NCBI GenBank assembly: GCA_965247255.1
Contig: CBDFGS010000009.1
Coordinates: 434,001-498,000 of the forward strand
DNA length: 64,000 nucleotides
Direction: 5' to 3'
From: CBDFGS01 sp965247255
GTDB taxonomy: Bacteria; Chloroflexota; Dehalococcoidia; Lucifugimonadales; CAUZJF01
Below the pieces are notes generated by a model that worked only from the letters and a program-made list of their open reading frames with translations, made no database searches and had not been told where the DNA came from. This document shows, one piece after another, positions 1 to 7,941 of this stretch (positions are counted from its first letter, which is position 1; each line of letters begins with the position of its first letter). Both the position numbers and the translations under genes were made by a program.

Positions 1-1014
1 GAGCCCCTCTTCGCGCTCTGCTATCACAAACACAACATCCTCGGCGGCGAGAGCCTGCTGTACGTCGACCGCGGCTTCGAAGAGGCCGCCCGAGACGGCG
101 GCTTTCATAGCCCGGAGCTGATGCAGTACCTGGCCGACGGTGGGTCATTGCAGGAGCGCGACGACGTTCCCGACTGGGCGAGACAGGTCTTCGTCACCTC
201 CGCTGACATATCGCCCGAGATGCACGTCCGAATGCAGGCTGTATTTCAGGAGAGCGTCGACGCGGCCATATCGAAGACGATCAACTTCCCTAACAGCGCC
301 ACCGAGGACGACGTGCGGCGCGCCTACATGCTCGCGTGGGAGCTGGGTTGCAAGGGCATCACGGTGTACCGCGCCGGCAGCCGGGAGGCTGAGGTCCTCA
401 CCAAGGGGGCCGAGCGAGCTGCGGTCCAAGAGAGCCCCCCGGAGACCGAGCAGCCGCAAAGCCTCCTGATGGAGCGGGCGAGGCCGTCGGTGGTAACCGG
501 CGTCACCGAGCGTATCAGGACGGCCCACGGCAACCTCTTCGTCACCATCAACTACGACGAGGACGGCCGCCCATTCGAGGTGTTCGCGTCTCTTGGCAAG
601 GCCGGCAGCACCGAGTCGGCCCACCTCGAGGCTATAACGCGCCTTGCCACAATGGCCCTGCGCGCCGGCGTAGACCCCAACCAGATCATTGAGCATCTGC
701 GCGGCATAACCGACGAGCCGGTCTGGGACGGCGGCACGCTGGTCCGCTCCGCGCCCGATGCTGTAGCCCTCGTGCTGGCGCGCCATCTGGACGCGGGCGG
801 CGACCGCCTGCCGGACGCCGACGCACACAGCGGAGGTTCTGCGGCCCAGCTGGGGCTGTTCCCACCGCGCAGAGAGTCCATCGCTCCCATCGACTCCGGC
901 AACGGGCATTCGGATGCGAGCGTCACGCGGTGCCCCGACTGCTCCATAGGAAAGCTCGTGCACCAGGAAGGCTGCATGCGGTGCCCGGAGTGCGGCTATA
1001 ACAAGTGCGAGTAG
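1..1014 (+). CDS. nrdJ: Adenosylcobalamin-dependent (class II) ribonucleoside-diphosphate reductase, C-terminal part
   Basis: The reading frame is open from the first base, so the 5' part lies outside the window. The visible 337 residues match the C-terminal end of B12-dependent ribonucleotide reductase, the cytoplasmic enzyme that makes deoxyribonucleotides from ribonucleotides without oxygen. Seen directly: the strongly conserved stretch around residues 50-125 (SADISPEMHVRMQ, INFPNSATEDDV, GCKGITVYRAGSR), then a variable linker, a second conserved block (RTAHGNLFVTINYDEDG, then GKAGSTESAHLEAITRL), and a C-terminal zinc-ribbon-like tail CPDC-x-CMRCPECGYNKCE. The tail cysteines are typical of the long class II form and probably pass electrons to the active site. 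Identification is secure; the substrate phosphorylation level is not shown by this fragment. Confidence 0.95.
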   Translation, partial: EPLFALCYHKHNILGGESLLYVDRGFEEAARDGGFHSPELMQYLADGGSLQERDDVPDWARQVFVTSADISPEMHVRMQAVFQESVDAAISKTINFPNSATEDDVRRAYMLAWELGCKGITVYRAGSREAEVLTKGAERAAVQESPPETEQPQSLLMERARPSVVTGVTERIRTAHGNLFVTINYDEDGRPFEVFASLGKAGSTESAHLEAITRLATMALRAGVDPNQIIEHLRGITDEPVWDGGTLVRSAPDAVALVLARHLDAGGDRLPDADAHSGGSAAQLGLFPPRRESIAPIDSGNGHSDASVTRCPDCSIGKLVHQEGCMRCPECGYNKCE

Positions 1015-1111
1015 CTCTCCATAAGGCGGCTTGTCTCGAAGTTGCCGGGGCACGGGTCCTTCGACTAGCTATCGAGTAACCGCGCCGATCTGCGTTCATG
1101 TCCCGAGCAGA

Positions 1112-1132
1112 GGGCGGGTTTCAAACCCGCCC
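1112..1132. repeat. Intergenic palindrome (GGGCGGGTTT-c-AAACCCGCCC)
   Basis: A perfect 10-bp inverted repeat around one base, followed by CCTAC. The same design recurs at 5870-5890 and 6006-6026 with CAGG in place of CGGG, each also followed by CCCTAC. It is a REP-like element placed between genes and shows no coding potential. Confidence 0.7.
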
Positions 1133-1241
1133 CTACGATTCCTCCCGTGTAGTTACTTGACTGATGCACGGTTCGGCCCGCCCGACGTACGGTGCTCAGG
1201 ACAGGCTTGTCGGACCAGGGGTCAACTGTTGGAGGCGAGGG

Positions 1242-1466
1242 ATGGAACAGGACGCACCCAGCAAGCTGTTTGAAAGGCGCCGCTACCTTCAAGACCGCCT
1301 GGACCGGCTACAGGAAGAGGCGCGTCTGATCTGGCGCAGCGTCGGCGTGTCCTATACGAACGGTGCGCAGCCGCCTCATCCGAACATCCTCAGCGACCAG
1401 CAGCTAGAGATACTCAACGACAATCAGCGCGAGCAGGAGCAACTGCGGAGCGAGATGCGGGTCTAG
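1242..1466 (+). CDS. Small coiled-coil-like hypothetical protein (74 aa)
   Basis: I do not recognise the family. The start at 1242 is chosen because GGAGGCGAGG sits at 1231-1240 just upstream, whereas the longer frame begins in the palindrome-bearing intergenic DNA. The protein is charged and helix-prone, with a heptad-like stretch FERRRYLQDRLDRLQEEARL near the N-terminus and QREQEQLRSEM at the C-terminus, split by a Pro/Asn-rich linker. No membrane segment or signal peptide is seen. It stands alone between nrdJ and convergent genes, about 230 bp after nrdJ. Confidence 0.55.
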   Translation: MEQDAPSKLFERRRYLQDRLDRLQEEARLIWRSVGVSYTNGAQPPHPNILSDQQLEILNDNQREQEQLRSEMRV

Positions 1467-1517
1467 CACCTGGTGGCCTAGTTGAGCGCCAAATTACGAC
1501 CTGGTTAGCGCGGACGG

Positions 1518-1558
1518 ACCACCCTCACCTCAGTCCTCTCCCGTCAAGGGAGAGGAGG
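1518..1558. repeat. Intergenic repeat with CTCTCCC/GGGAGAG arms
   Basis: The block ACCACCCTCACCTCAGTCCT followed by CTCCCGTCAAGGGAGAGGAGG recurs almost unchanged at 25082-25130, where five bases are inserted in the loop. A looser relative, rich in GGAGAGGGG, lies at 16806-16852. All are intergenic. Confidence 0.65.
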
Positions 1559-1656
1559 CAAGTAACTTCCAGCCGGCGATCTCTGGATTCCCTTCGCGAC
1601 GTCGACTTCGTATGACGTGCTAGCTGAGGTGGCCGAAGCGCGTCGTCCCATCACCC

Positions 1657-2451
1657 CTACGAGTAGTCCTTCAACACACGCACTGGCAGGAGTTCGCTTT
1701 TACCCTTAAGCTCCAAGGTCCTCTTTTCCAGGTCCGAGCTAATCCCGGTACCTTCGAAGGCGTCTTCGCTGATCAAGATCTCGCCGGGCCCCGCCGCGGA
1801 GGAGAGGCGAGCCGCCACGTTTGGAGCGTCGCCCAGGACGGTGATGTCCGTCGCGCCGTCTGCCGACCCCACCGTTCCGACGAACGCCACCCCGGAGTGG
1901 ATACCCACGCCCAGCGGGACCCAGGGTCCGTCGGGCGCGTCGTGACCGGTCGAGCGGAGCAGCTTTTGCGCGCCGCGTATCGCCGCGTTCTCGTGGTCAT
2001 GCCCTACGTAGAACGGAAGGTACATTCCGACGACCTGGTCCCCCGCAAGTCTATCGACCCACGCGCGGCTCCGGAGAAGCACCTTGCCGGCCACTCCAAA
2101 GAAGCGGCTTATCAACGCGCTGAACTCAGAAGGAGTCATGCCTTCTGCGAGGCTGGTGGAGCCTCGCACGTCGGCGAACAACATGGAGAGCTCGACCTCG
2201 GCGCCACCGATGAACTGCGTCGCTGTCACCTGACACGCGTGGCAGAACTCCGAGGTCAGCCGCGACGGCCCTCTGCCAACGACCCGCATCACCGGGGCGA
2301 TTGGGCCGTCGAAGGGCGAGCTACAGAATTTGCAGCGGGCGACCGAGGGCACACGCCCAAGGACGTACCGCATCTGACGCAAGGGCGGCTTCGGGCCTTC
2401 CCCGGTCAACAATCCCCGCCACCAGTTCTCCACCGCTGTCTTGTCAGCCAC
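1657..2451 (-). CDS. Class III adenylate/guanylate cyclase with N-terminal cysteine pairs
   Basis: A 264-residue cytoplasmic protein predicted to make a cyclic nucleotide. The N-terminal ~75 residues carry CKFC and FCHAC pairs that could bind zinc, an arrangement common in stand-alone bacterial cyclases. The catalytic domain starts at SMLFADVRGSTSLAEG (first metal Asp), continues with RLAGDQVVGMY (second metal Asp), GVGIHSGVAFVG, and ITVLGDAPNVAARLS, which holds the Asn and Arg needed for catalysis, and ends LELKGKSELLPVRVL. The residue normally Lys in the K-x-x-G-D substrate-selecting motif is Arg (RLAGD), so base preference is uncertain. It lies downstream of, and on the same strand as, the large GAF/TPR-like gene, separated by a 470-bp repeat region. 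Confidence 0.9.
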   Translation of the reverse strand: MADKTAVENWWRGLLTGEGPKPPLRQMRYVLGRVPSVARCKFCSSPFDGPIAPVMRVVGRGPSRLTSEFCHACQVTATQFIGGAEVELSMLFADVRGSTSLAEGMTPSEFSALISRFFGVAGKVLLRSRAWVDRLAGDQVVGMYLPFYVGHDHENAAIRGAQKLLRSTGHDAPDGPWVPLGVGIHSGVAFVGTVGSADGATDITVLGDAPNVAARLSSAAGPGEILISEDAFEGTGISSDLEKRTLELKGKSELLPVRVLKDYS

Positions 2452-2499
2452 GCGTTACTCCTATTCCGTGCGCGGCCTCACGATAGCTCAAGGTGCCGT

Positions 2500-2890
2500 C
2501 ATCGTGCAATATGCTTGGAGGAGTACGCGAAGAACCAGGGCAGCCTCCTCAGGACGACACTGCGGCGGAGGGCCTGGGGCGGTGGGGTCGGTGTTTCCTG
2601 GCCGTGGCAGCGTGCCCGACCCAAGTTACTTCGTCAGCAGCCTCCTCAGCACGACAGTGTGGCTGCTTTGCGGTGGCACCTGCAAATGGGAACCCCACAC
2701 CAGGTACTTCGTCGGCCGCCTCCTCGGCACGACATCGTAGGGGCTTGTGGCGGTGGGAGTGTGCGTTTCGTAGCCGTGGCAGGTGCCCGACCCAGGGTAC
2801 TTTGTCAGCAGCCTCCTCAGCACGACAGTGTGGCTGCTTTGCAGTGGCACCTGTAATACGGTCCCCACACCGCCACGACAGTGTTGCGGA
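2500..2890. repeat. Array of degenerate intergenic repeats (about four units)
   Basis: Between the cyclase and the 908-residue gene. Units begin near 2535, 2620, 2700 and 2790, and share the pattern TACTTCGTC-AGCAGCCTCCTCAGCACGACA followed by a GGTGGCACCTG-type end. Units at 2620 and 2790 are nearly identical over about 60 bp. Related single copies occur at 27754, 27831 and about 33680. No convincing gene is seen here on either strand. Confidence 0.6.
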
Positions 2891-2920
2891 GCGCCACCAT
2901 GGGCTTCAAGGCGTTGCCCG

Positions 2921-5647
2921 CTAGCCGTCTTGGCTACGATGCCAGCTTTGTGGCTCACCGAAAGCCTCGTGAAGCCGATCACGGAGCGGCGCCCACTCTT
3001 CGCCGAGGAGCAGTGCGCCGTAGCGCCGGTGAAGCCCTTGCTCCCAGCACTTGGCGAAGATGAATTCGCGGAAGAACATGTCGTCCTTCGGGAAGGACCG
3101 GCGCGCGCTCTGGAGCCGGACCGCGGCGGGACCGGGTGAGCGGGCGAGGAGGTAGCCGGCCCCCTGGCCCAGCAAGGTCGGCACAAGGTGGAAGTTCCTA
3201 TACTGGTACGCCTCCGGGATTAGCCCCCACCGATCGAGCAGGTCCGCCGCCACCGTTAGGTCTTCCATGACACCGTTAACGAGCGCGTCGATCACTCCTT
3301 CGATCTGAGCTGCTTCAGAGGCGTCCAGCGTCCCAGCCCGGCGCCGCTCGTCCTCGAACACGTGGAGGAGCCTGGCCATCAGTATCAGGCCCTGTCCACG
3401 GTAGTAGCGAGGGAGTGGGTGGGTCGGCGAGTGGGAGGCGGCCTCGCTGTAGAGGTCCCAAGCGCTAGTAGGGTCGCACAGACAGAGATGGGCATCGCCT
3501 TCCTGGCAGAGGGACCGGACCAGGCCGCTGCCGAGTTCCCTTCTACTCAGCTTCGCCGCACCCTGGGCATACTTCAGCGCGTCATGCCACTCACCCAGCG
3601 AGAACGAGCAGTCCGCAGCGAGCCGCCGCAGGTACACGTCGGTACGGCCGCTCTCCTTCTGCAGCGCCTTCCGGACCCTCCGAAGAGCGGCGTCCCAGTC
3701 CCCTCGCTCCTGCGCCATCATGCTCTGGGTGACGTCGTCCACGACTGTGGCCACCTCAAAGGCCCAGCGCTCGACCTCGTCTGCCAGGGCGTCTAGAGCC
3801 TTCTCTTTGGCGCCATCGGATATGCGTTGCGCCGGCACGTCCAGCACCCAGGCGACAAGCTTCACAGGGGCGTTGCTCGGCGAGATGCGGTTAATCGTCG
3901 TGGGGAAGACGTTCCGGATTCGGTCGAGCTCGTATTTCGAGACCAGCTTGCCGAGGGCGATAACGACTCCGACCCCCGGCAGCTCCCCGATGAAGCTCTC
4001 TGCGCCGAACACGGCGGGGGCCTCGGGCCAGTGCGACCGCACAAAGGAGCGCCATTCCAGGTGCTCCATGGTCTCGACCAGCCAGCGGCCGAGCCGATCG
4101 GAGACCACCGGGTCGAACTCCTCCGGGTCCGGGCGATGCGACGACAACAAGAGGAACGGTAGTCTCAGGTCTCGCTGCAAGTGTTCGCTCTCGCGTATCT
4201 CTACGGCCTTTCGATTGAGCAGCTCCAGCAGCGCATCTTTGAACTGCTCACGCTTGAGAATCGTGGAGGTGGCGAGATTCGCAGACACGTTGGCGGAGTG
4301 GACGGCGGCGCGCTGTCGTTCGATAATCTCGCCCACGATACGACTGAAGACGGTCAATACGCGGGTCTCGACCTCCAGCCGAGGCGCTTCTAGCCGAGGC
4401 ATCAGCATATAGAGGGATCCTATCGAGCTGCCGGACCCGGCCATGATCGGCAAGGCCATCGCGGAAAAGCCCCCGCGGCCCTTGTCATCTGCTGCCTTGT
4501 TCCGGAGATAACGCGTCTCCTGCTCAACCGATTTGATGACCATAGTCCACGGATATTCGACGGTGGGTACCACCAATGGTACAGCCACGGCGCTGGCGTA
4601 GCCGGAGAGCATCTCCGCACTCTTGGCTGGTTCCCACAAAGAGGGCTCCCACGGCTTGGAGGCTGAGCTCGCGAGCGCCCGTGCCCCTTCCGATTCCTGT
4701 GTCATCTCGATGACCTCGCACAGGGCGCCCGAATATGTGGCGTCCAGGAACTGAGTCACGAGCCATAGCTGAAGATCGTCAGCCGACCCCGCCTCCGGTT
4801 CGATGGCGATATCGAACCTGGACGACGATTGGGCCTGGTGAAACTCCTCGAATTCGATGAAGACGATATCGAGAATCCTGCCGACGAATTCGAGCGTCTT
4901 ATCGTCCGAGGAGACGGACGATGGCCTCATGGTCCCAATCAGTAGCTCGTAGAGTTCTCGATCTGTTGCGACCTGCAGCTCGACAAAGTGGCGGGCGGTC
5001 ACCTCTCCCCTCGTGGGAAGCTGGTCCTTACCGAGAAACAGGACTTCGAGCGACGGCGCGATAACTGAGCACGATGGCGACGGCCGTTCCAGGATGGTGC
5101 GGAACACGTACTCATGACTGACGGAGCGGGGCTTGCCCGACGCAGGTTCGCCGGCCTGACGGCCGTGTCGTTTTACGACTAGGAGGCAGTTAGCGTAGTG
5201 TTCCTGGTTGTGGAGGAGCGCCGAGAGGGCGCTACCGATAAGGCGCGGCGGAACGCGTCTGCGCAGCCGGTCCAGCGCGGTAACTATGAGCCGGTTCCAA
5301 ACTCCGCCGTACCGCGGCTCGCCGCTTTTCGAGACGTCCTTCCCCCCCACGACGGCGTCTACGGCCTCGCGGAACTTCATGCCCCTGGAGCGCAGGAACA
5401 ACACAGTCAGGGCGTCTGCGGTGGCGGGCAGGCTGAACAACTCTTCGTCGCCGATGCCACGGGTCCGCAATCGGCCGATAAGCCAACGGCGCCCCTGCTC
5501 TCCCGCCATCCGCAGCACCTCGCCGGTGGTGAAGGAGAGTTGGCCGGGGTGGTGACTGTCGAGCCAATCGAAGGCTTCCTCGCGGATCTGAGGCGCATGA
5601 TCGAGGTCTGGGGGGACTCCCGGGTTGAAGAGGGCTGTTTTCTGCAT
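2921..5647 (-). CDS. Large cytoplasmic sensor/scaffold protein with GAF-like and TPR-like regions (908 aa)
   Basis: No single known family fits the whole chain. Residues about 355-455 look like a GAF domain (alternating beta strands, ALPIMAGSGSSIGSLYML, then a long helix ending IVGEIIERQRAAV). Residues about 480-620 have a mixed fold that might be a degenerate GGDEF-like domain, but no GG(D/E)EF signature is present. Residues about 640-870 are helical and resemble tetratricopeptide repeats (RGDWDAALRRVRKAL, LGEWHDALKYAQGAAKLS, DPTSAWDLYSEAASHSP). No membrane segment is visible. A GGAGG lies upstream of the ATG at 5647. Its position before a nucleotide cyclase suggests a signalling role, which is inference only. 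Confidence 0.75.
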   Translation of the reverse strand: MQKTALFNPGVPPDLDHAPQIREEAFDWLDSHHPGQLSFTTGEVLRMAGEQGRRWLIGRLRTRGIGDEELFSLPATADALTVLFLRSRGMKFREAVDAVVGGKDVSKSGEPRYGGVWNRLIVTALDRLRRRVPPRLIGSALSALLHNQEHYANCLLVVKRHGRQAGEPASGKPRSVSHEYVFRTILERPSPSCSVIAPSLEVLFLGKDQLPTRGEVTARHFVELQVATDRELYELLIGTMRPSSVSSDDKTLEFVGRILDIVFIEFEEFHQAQSSSRFDIAIEPEAGSADDLQLWLVTQFLDATYSGALCEVIEMTQESEGARALASSASKPWEPSLWEPAKSAEMLSGYASAVAVPLVVPTVEYPWTMVIKSVEQETRYLRNKAADDKGRGGFSAMALPIMAGSGSSIGSLYMLMPRLEAPRLEVETRVLTVFSRIVGEIIERQRAAVHSANVSANLATSTILKREQFKDALLELLNRKAVEIRESEHLQRDLRLPFLLLSSHRPDPEEFDPVVSDRLGRWLVETMEHLEWRSFVRSHWPEAPAVFGAESFIGELPGVGVVIALGKLVSKYELDRIRNVFPTTINRISPSNAPVKLVAWVLDVPAQRISDGAKEKALDALADEVERWAFEVATVVDDVTQSMMAQERGDWDAALRRVRKALQKESGRTDVYLRRLAADCSFSLGEWHDALKYAQGAAKLSRRELGSGLVRSLCQEGDAHLCLCDPTSAWDLYSEAASHSPTHPLPRYYRGQGLILMARLLHVFEDERRRAGTLDASEAAQIEGVIDALVNGVMEDLTVAADLLDRWGLIPEAYQYRNFHLVPTLLGQGAGYLLARSPGPAAVRLQSARRSFPKDDMFFREFIFAKCWEQGLHRRYGALLLGEEWAPLRDRLHEAFGEPQSWHRSQDG

Positions 5648-5706
5648 CGTTCTCTACGCCTCCGGTGGAATTTAGTAGAACACTCGTCTCTGTCGATTAA
5701 CACGGC

Positions 5707-5783
5707 TGCTACGCCGTAGCAAAAGTGGTGATACTTCTCCGTCGCGTCTACTTGTGCGTCGCACTCATGTAGCGCATTATAAG
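5707..5783. repeat. 75-bp repeat, copy 1 of 2, carrying a TATAAT on the minus strand
   Basis: About 75 bp beginning GCTACGCCGTAGC and ending GTAGCGCATTAT, matched at roughly 75% by 6858-6935. Shared blocks include TTCTCCG-CG and CTTGTGCGTCGCA. The ends are imperfect inverted repeats (GCTACG.../...GTAGCGC), so a miniature mobile element is possible. On the minus strand TATAAT falls at 5776-5781, about 130 bp before the 908-residue gene, and may be its -10 box. Confidence 0.5.
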
Positions 5784-5867
5784 ACAATCGTCAATGGTAG
5801 AGCCGGAAGAGCGGGTGTGGAAGATAGCAGGCCTCAGTTTATCGACTGGCCAGAGGTCAGCGGGTGA

Positions 5868-6133
5868 TAGGGCAGGTTTAAAACCTGCCCCTACATCGCA
5901 GCTGCAACACCTCCATGGTTGCCGGAGATCGCCCGCGGGTTCAGGACTTACGAACAGCCGGAGGGCGAGATGCTAGGCGACGCTGTCGCGGTGGTAAGGG
6001 CGATAGGGCAGGTTTAAAACCTGACCCTACATCGCAGCTGCAACACTCCATAGTTGCCCGAGATCGTGTCTGGGTTCAAGACTTCCGATTAATCGGAGGC
6101 CGAGATGCTAGGTGACGCTGTCGCTGCTGCCGG
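5868..6133 (+). repeat. Tandem duplication, period about 135 bp, covering a leader and gene start
   Basis: Two copies (5868-6001 and 6004-6133) each contain the palindrome GGGCAGGTTTaAAACCTG, CTACATCGCAGCTGCAACAC, a GTTGCC-GAGATCG block, and GAGATGCTAGG(C/T)GACGCTGTCGC. The second copy continues into the real gene at 6105. The first ends in a 15-codon ORF. Confidence 0.75.
5970..6017 (+). pseudogene. Fifteen-codon ORF duplicating the N-terminus of the next gene
   Basis: Reads MLGDAVAVVRAIGQV then TAA. Its first seven residues equal the N-terminus of the kinase-like gene at 6105, and it arises from the tandem leader duplication. It has the same upstream context as the true start, so it could be translated as a short upstream ORF. 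Confidence 0.5.
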
Positions 6134-6749
6134 CGTGGTGGTGATCGCACTCGCTGGGCTGGTCTTGTCGAACCTGGCGTACGACCTGGGGGTGCCAAGG
6201 TCGGTCTCCCGCTTTGTCGCACCCGGACTCGCGGGCGCAGCGTTCCTCGTCGCAGTGCTGTGGTTGGACCCCTGGACAGCCGTCACCGTATCGGCGGTGC
6301 TAACGGTGTTCGTTTTCACACTTCGAGTGGGATTTCGTAGGGGGCTGCGCGGCGTTGCCGGCAACCTTCCAACCCAGGACTGGGCGGAGGTGACCTTCGC
6401 CGTAGCGGGCACGGCCAGTCTGGCAATCGGATGGGGCTTGCTGGGCGACAGGTGGCTCGCGTTCTTGCCCATCTCGTTCATGGCCTGGGGGGACAGCGCT
6501 GCCGGGCTCACCAGGGCCACGCTCTGGCGCAACGACGTCGCGAGCATATGGCCGTCCATCGTAATGCTGGGCGTTTGCCTAGCCACGGCGCTGCTGTTTG
6601 AGCCGTACTGGACCGGCGCCCTTGGCGCTTTCGCAGCTACCGCGGCGGAGCGTCGCCGGCCGATGGCCCTCCCTATTTGGGACGACAACCTTCACGTGGT
6701 TGCAATATCGCTGGCTGCCATGGGCGTCGTGGCCACAATCTGGGGCTGA
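6105..6749 (+). CDS. Phytol/dolichol kinase-like integral membrane protein (214 aa)
   Basis: Multi-pass membrane protein with about six hydrophobic segments. It resembles the polyprenol kinase/phosphatidate cytidylyltransferase-like family (dolichol kinase, phytol kinase VTE5, DGK1), which phosphorylates lipid alcohols using CTP at the membrane. Family signs seen: FMAWGDSAAGL at about residue 125, a cytosolic basic loop RNDVASIWPS, and the C-terminal ATAAERRRPMALPIWDDNLHVVAIS, matching the E-x-x-P/DDN motif. The ATG at 6105 is preceded by GGAGGC. The exact lipid substrate is unknown. Its leader is tandemly duplicated upstream. Confidence 0.75.
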   Translation: MLGDAVAAAGVVVIALAGLVLSNLAYDLGVPRSVSRFVAPGLAGAAFLVAVLWLDPWTAVTVSAVLTVFVFTLRVGFRRGLRGVAGNLPTQDWAEVTFAVAGTASLAIGWGLLGDRWLAFLPISFMAWGDSAAGLTRATLWRNDVASIWPSIVMLGVCLATALLFEPYWTGALGAFAATAAERRRPMALPIWDDNLHVVAISLAAMGVVATIWG

Positions 6750-6857
6750 GTCGCCGGGCGGACTACCTGGTCGGCCGTACCTCCAATCGCACACCAGCTG
6801 CCGGCCTACCACGCCGACTCGAAGCGCGTAGCAGATGCATCAAGTATAATGCTCATT

Positions 6858-6935
6858 AATGCTACGGCGCAGTAAAAGCGATGACGTTTCTCCGCCGTAC
6901 CCCCTTGTGCGTCGCATATACGTAGCGCATCATGT
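6858..6935. repeat. 75-bp repeat, copy 2 of 2
   Basis: Matches 5707-5783. A TATAAT sits immediately before it at 6845-6850. Because the repeat overlaps the first 26 codons of the longest frame at 6859, that longer start is unlikely to be native coding sequence. Confidence 0.5.
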
Positions 6936-6996
6936 CGCCAGGATGTCTAGGGCAATGAACACAGAGGGGACACAGAAAGCCAAGGAGATGGCCGTG

Positions 6997-7314
6997 ATGA
7001 CGCGGAGAGAGCGGCGGGCGCGCCGGCAGCGACGGTTCGTCACGGTCAGGGAGGCCCAACTGGCGGCGCGACTGGCGCGAATGGGCTACAAGGTCTCTAA
7101 CGAGAGCGGGGCCCTGAGGGTGCCGAGCAAGATGCGGACCTGGTACCAGGGCAATCGCAAGAGCGCCCACCAGCCACCCCCCGGCCAAGCGTGGGAGAGA
7201 TCAGGCCCCGCCTACGTAACCGCAGCCAACGGGACCGGACTCGCGGAGCCGATCGTGCTACATCGATGGCGGAGGCTGACGGCAGAATCAACGACGAACG
7301 ACACAACCGAATAA
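6997..7314 (+). CDS. Small very basic hypothetical protein (105 aa)
   Basis: Unrecognised. I chose the ATG at 6997 because AAGGAG at 6982-6987 is well spaced and because upstream in-frame sequence overlaps a repeat. The N-terminus is an Arg-rich run (TRRERRARRQRRF) followed by VTVREAQLAARLARMGYKV, which looks like one helix and could bind nucleic acid or acidic lipid. The C-terminal half is Pro/Gly-rich and probably disordered. It is the first gene of the unusual cluster that ends at 14224, and a strong hairpin terminator follows 32 bp after its stop. Confidence 0.55.
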   Translation: MTRRERRARRQRRFVTVREAQLAARLARMGYKVSNESGALRVPSKMRTWYQGNRKSAHQPPPGQAWERSGPAYVTAANGTGLAEPIVLHRWRRLTAESTTNDTTE

Positions 7315-7346
7315 ACCGGCGGCGACCCGGCCAGAACAGGGTTAGG

Positions 7347-7380
7347 AAAGACCACAGCCAGCAGCTGTGGTCTTTGCTTT
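7347..7380 (+). terminator. Perfect 12-bp hairpin, copy 1
   Basis: Stem AAAGACCACAGC (7347-7358), loop CAGCA, stem GCTGTGGTCTTT (7364-7375), then GCTTTT. Looks like an intrinsic terminator for the upstream small gene, or an attenuator for the next one. The same hairpin recurs at 8819-8847. Confidence 0.7.
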
Positions 7381-7400
7381 TCCGAAGCTCTGACACGTCA

Positions 7401-7488
7401 AGAGGAAAGGGGTGGCAGCCATGGAGTAGGCACACCGGGTGAAGGCGACGGCGCAGCAACTTGCCTGACCAAAAAGGAGGTGAACGCG
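7401..7488 (+). promoter_or_regulatory. Conserved leader, copy 1, with two-codon ORF ATG-GAG-TAG
   Basis: AGAGGAAAGG (7401-7410) precedes ATGGAGTAG at 7421-7429, a Met-Glu-stop ORF exactly 68 nt before the downstream ATG at 7489. After it come possible pairing segments GGU...GGC / GCC-UG-ACC and then the ribosome site AAGGAGG (7474-7480). Nearly the same leader is found at 8872-8957, and a diverged version at 7861-7941. No known riboswitch class was recognised. Confidence 0.55.
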
Positions 7489-7797
7489 ATGATGCAGCAG
7501 GACTACCGGATGATCGAGGTTGAGCGGAGCCTACCCCGAGCTTACGGAGCGCAGACCGGCATCCCTCCGGCAGCCAGGGATATCAATCAGCGCGTTCGGC
7601 AGACCGAAAGGTACTACGAGCAACCTTACGCCTCCCGTGGCCCCGCGGAGGATGGTTGGGAGCTCTCCCCACCCGCATCCTATCGCAGCAACGCCGGCGT
7701 GGACCGAGATACAGGGCTGGGTGAGGTAGCCGCGGTAGGGGGCCTCGATTTCATCCTGCAGGTGGCATCGGCCCTCTTCGGGGGCGGTGACGAGTGA
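7489..7797 (+). CDS. Hypothetical protein sharing its N-terminus with the giant VWA protein (102 aa)
   Basis: Unknown function. The first ~33 residues (MMQQDYRM-E--RSLPRAY--QTG-P-AA-DINQ) are almost the same as the N-terminus of the 1483-residue protein at 8958. The rest is Pro/Ser/Gly-rich and ends in one short hydrophobic stretch (GGLDFILQVASALFGG) that may touch a membrane. ATG 7489 is preferred to GTG 7480 because the latter overlaps the AAGGAGG ribosome site. It looks like a short paralogue or a truncated relic of the large gene, formed by duplication of the leader and 5' end. Confidence 0.65.
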   Translation: MMQQDYRMIEVERSLPRAYGAQTGIPPAARDINQRVRQTERYYEQPYASRGPAEDGWELSPPASYRSNAGVDRDTGLGEVAAVGGLDFILQVASALFGGGDE

Positions 7798-7860
7798 CCA
7801 GGCGTAGACGAGCGACAGGGCTCCGGGCTATCACGCCGGCCATGTCGCTCGCGGGCGGGA

Positions 7861-7941
7861 AGAGGGTGATGTCCATGCGGTAAAGGTGGCCGACATCGGG
7901 ACGTTGAATATCCAGACCAAAGACTAAGGAGGCGAACAGCT
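7861..7941 (+). promoter_or_regulatory. Conserved leader, copy 3 (diverged), with two-codon ORF ATG-CGG-TAA
   Basis: Before the 7942 gene lies ATGCGGTAA at 7875-7883, 67 nt from the start codon, followed by GGTGG...CCAGACCAAA and AAGGAGGCGAAC. Order, spacing and the CCAGACC block match the leaders at 7401 and 8872 although most bases differ. Confidence 0.45.

Noticed and set aside
145..1053. Long minus-strand frame opposite nrdJ
   Set aside because: The plus strand has unmistakable ribonucleotide reductase motifs, so this is a coding shadow.
2500..2890. CRISPR-like array
   Set aside because: Repeats are few, diverged and irregularly spaced, with no cas genes nearby.
5771..5800. TTGACG + TATAAT promoter on the minus strand
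   Set aside because: The TTGACG is only 7 nt from TATAAT, far too close for a -35 box. Only the -10 is kept as possible.
7401..7488. c-di-GMP, Mn2+ (yybP-ykoY), THF or glutamine riboswitch
   Set aside because: Some short strings such as GGAGUAG recall these classes, but the remaining conserved positions and helices do not fit any of them.
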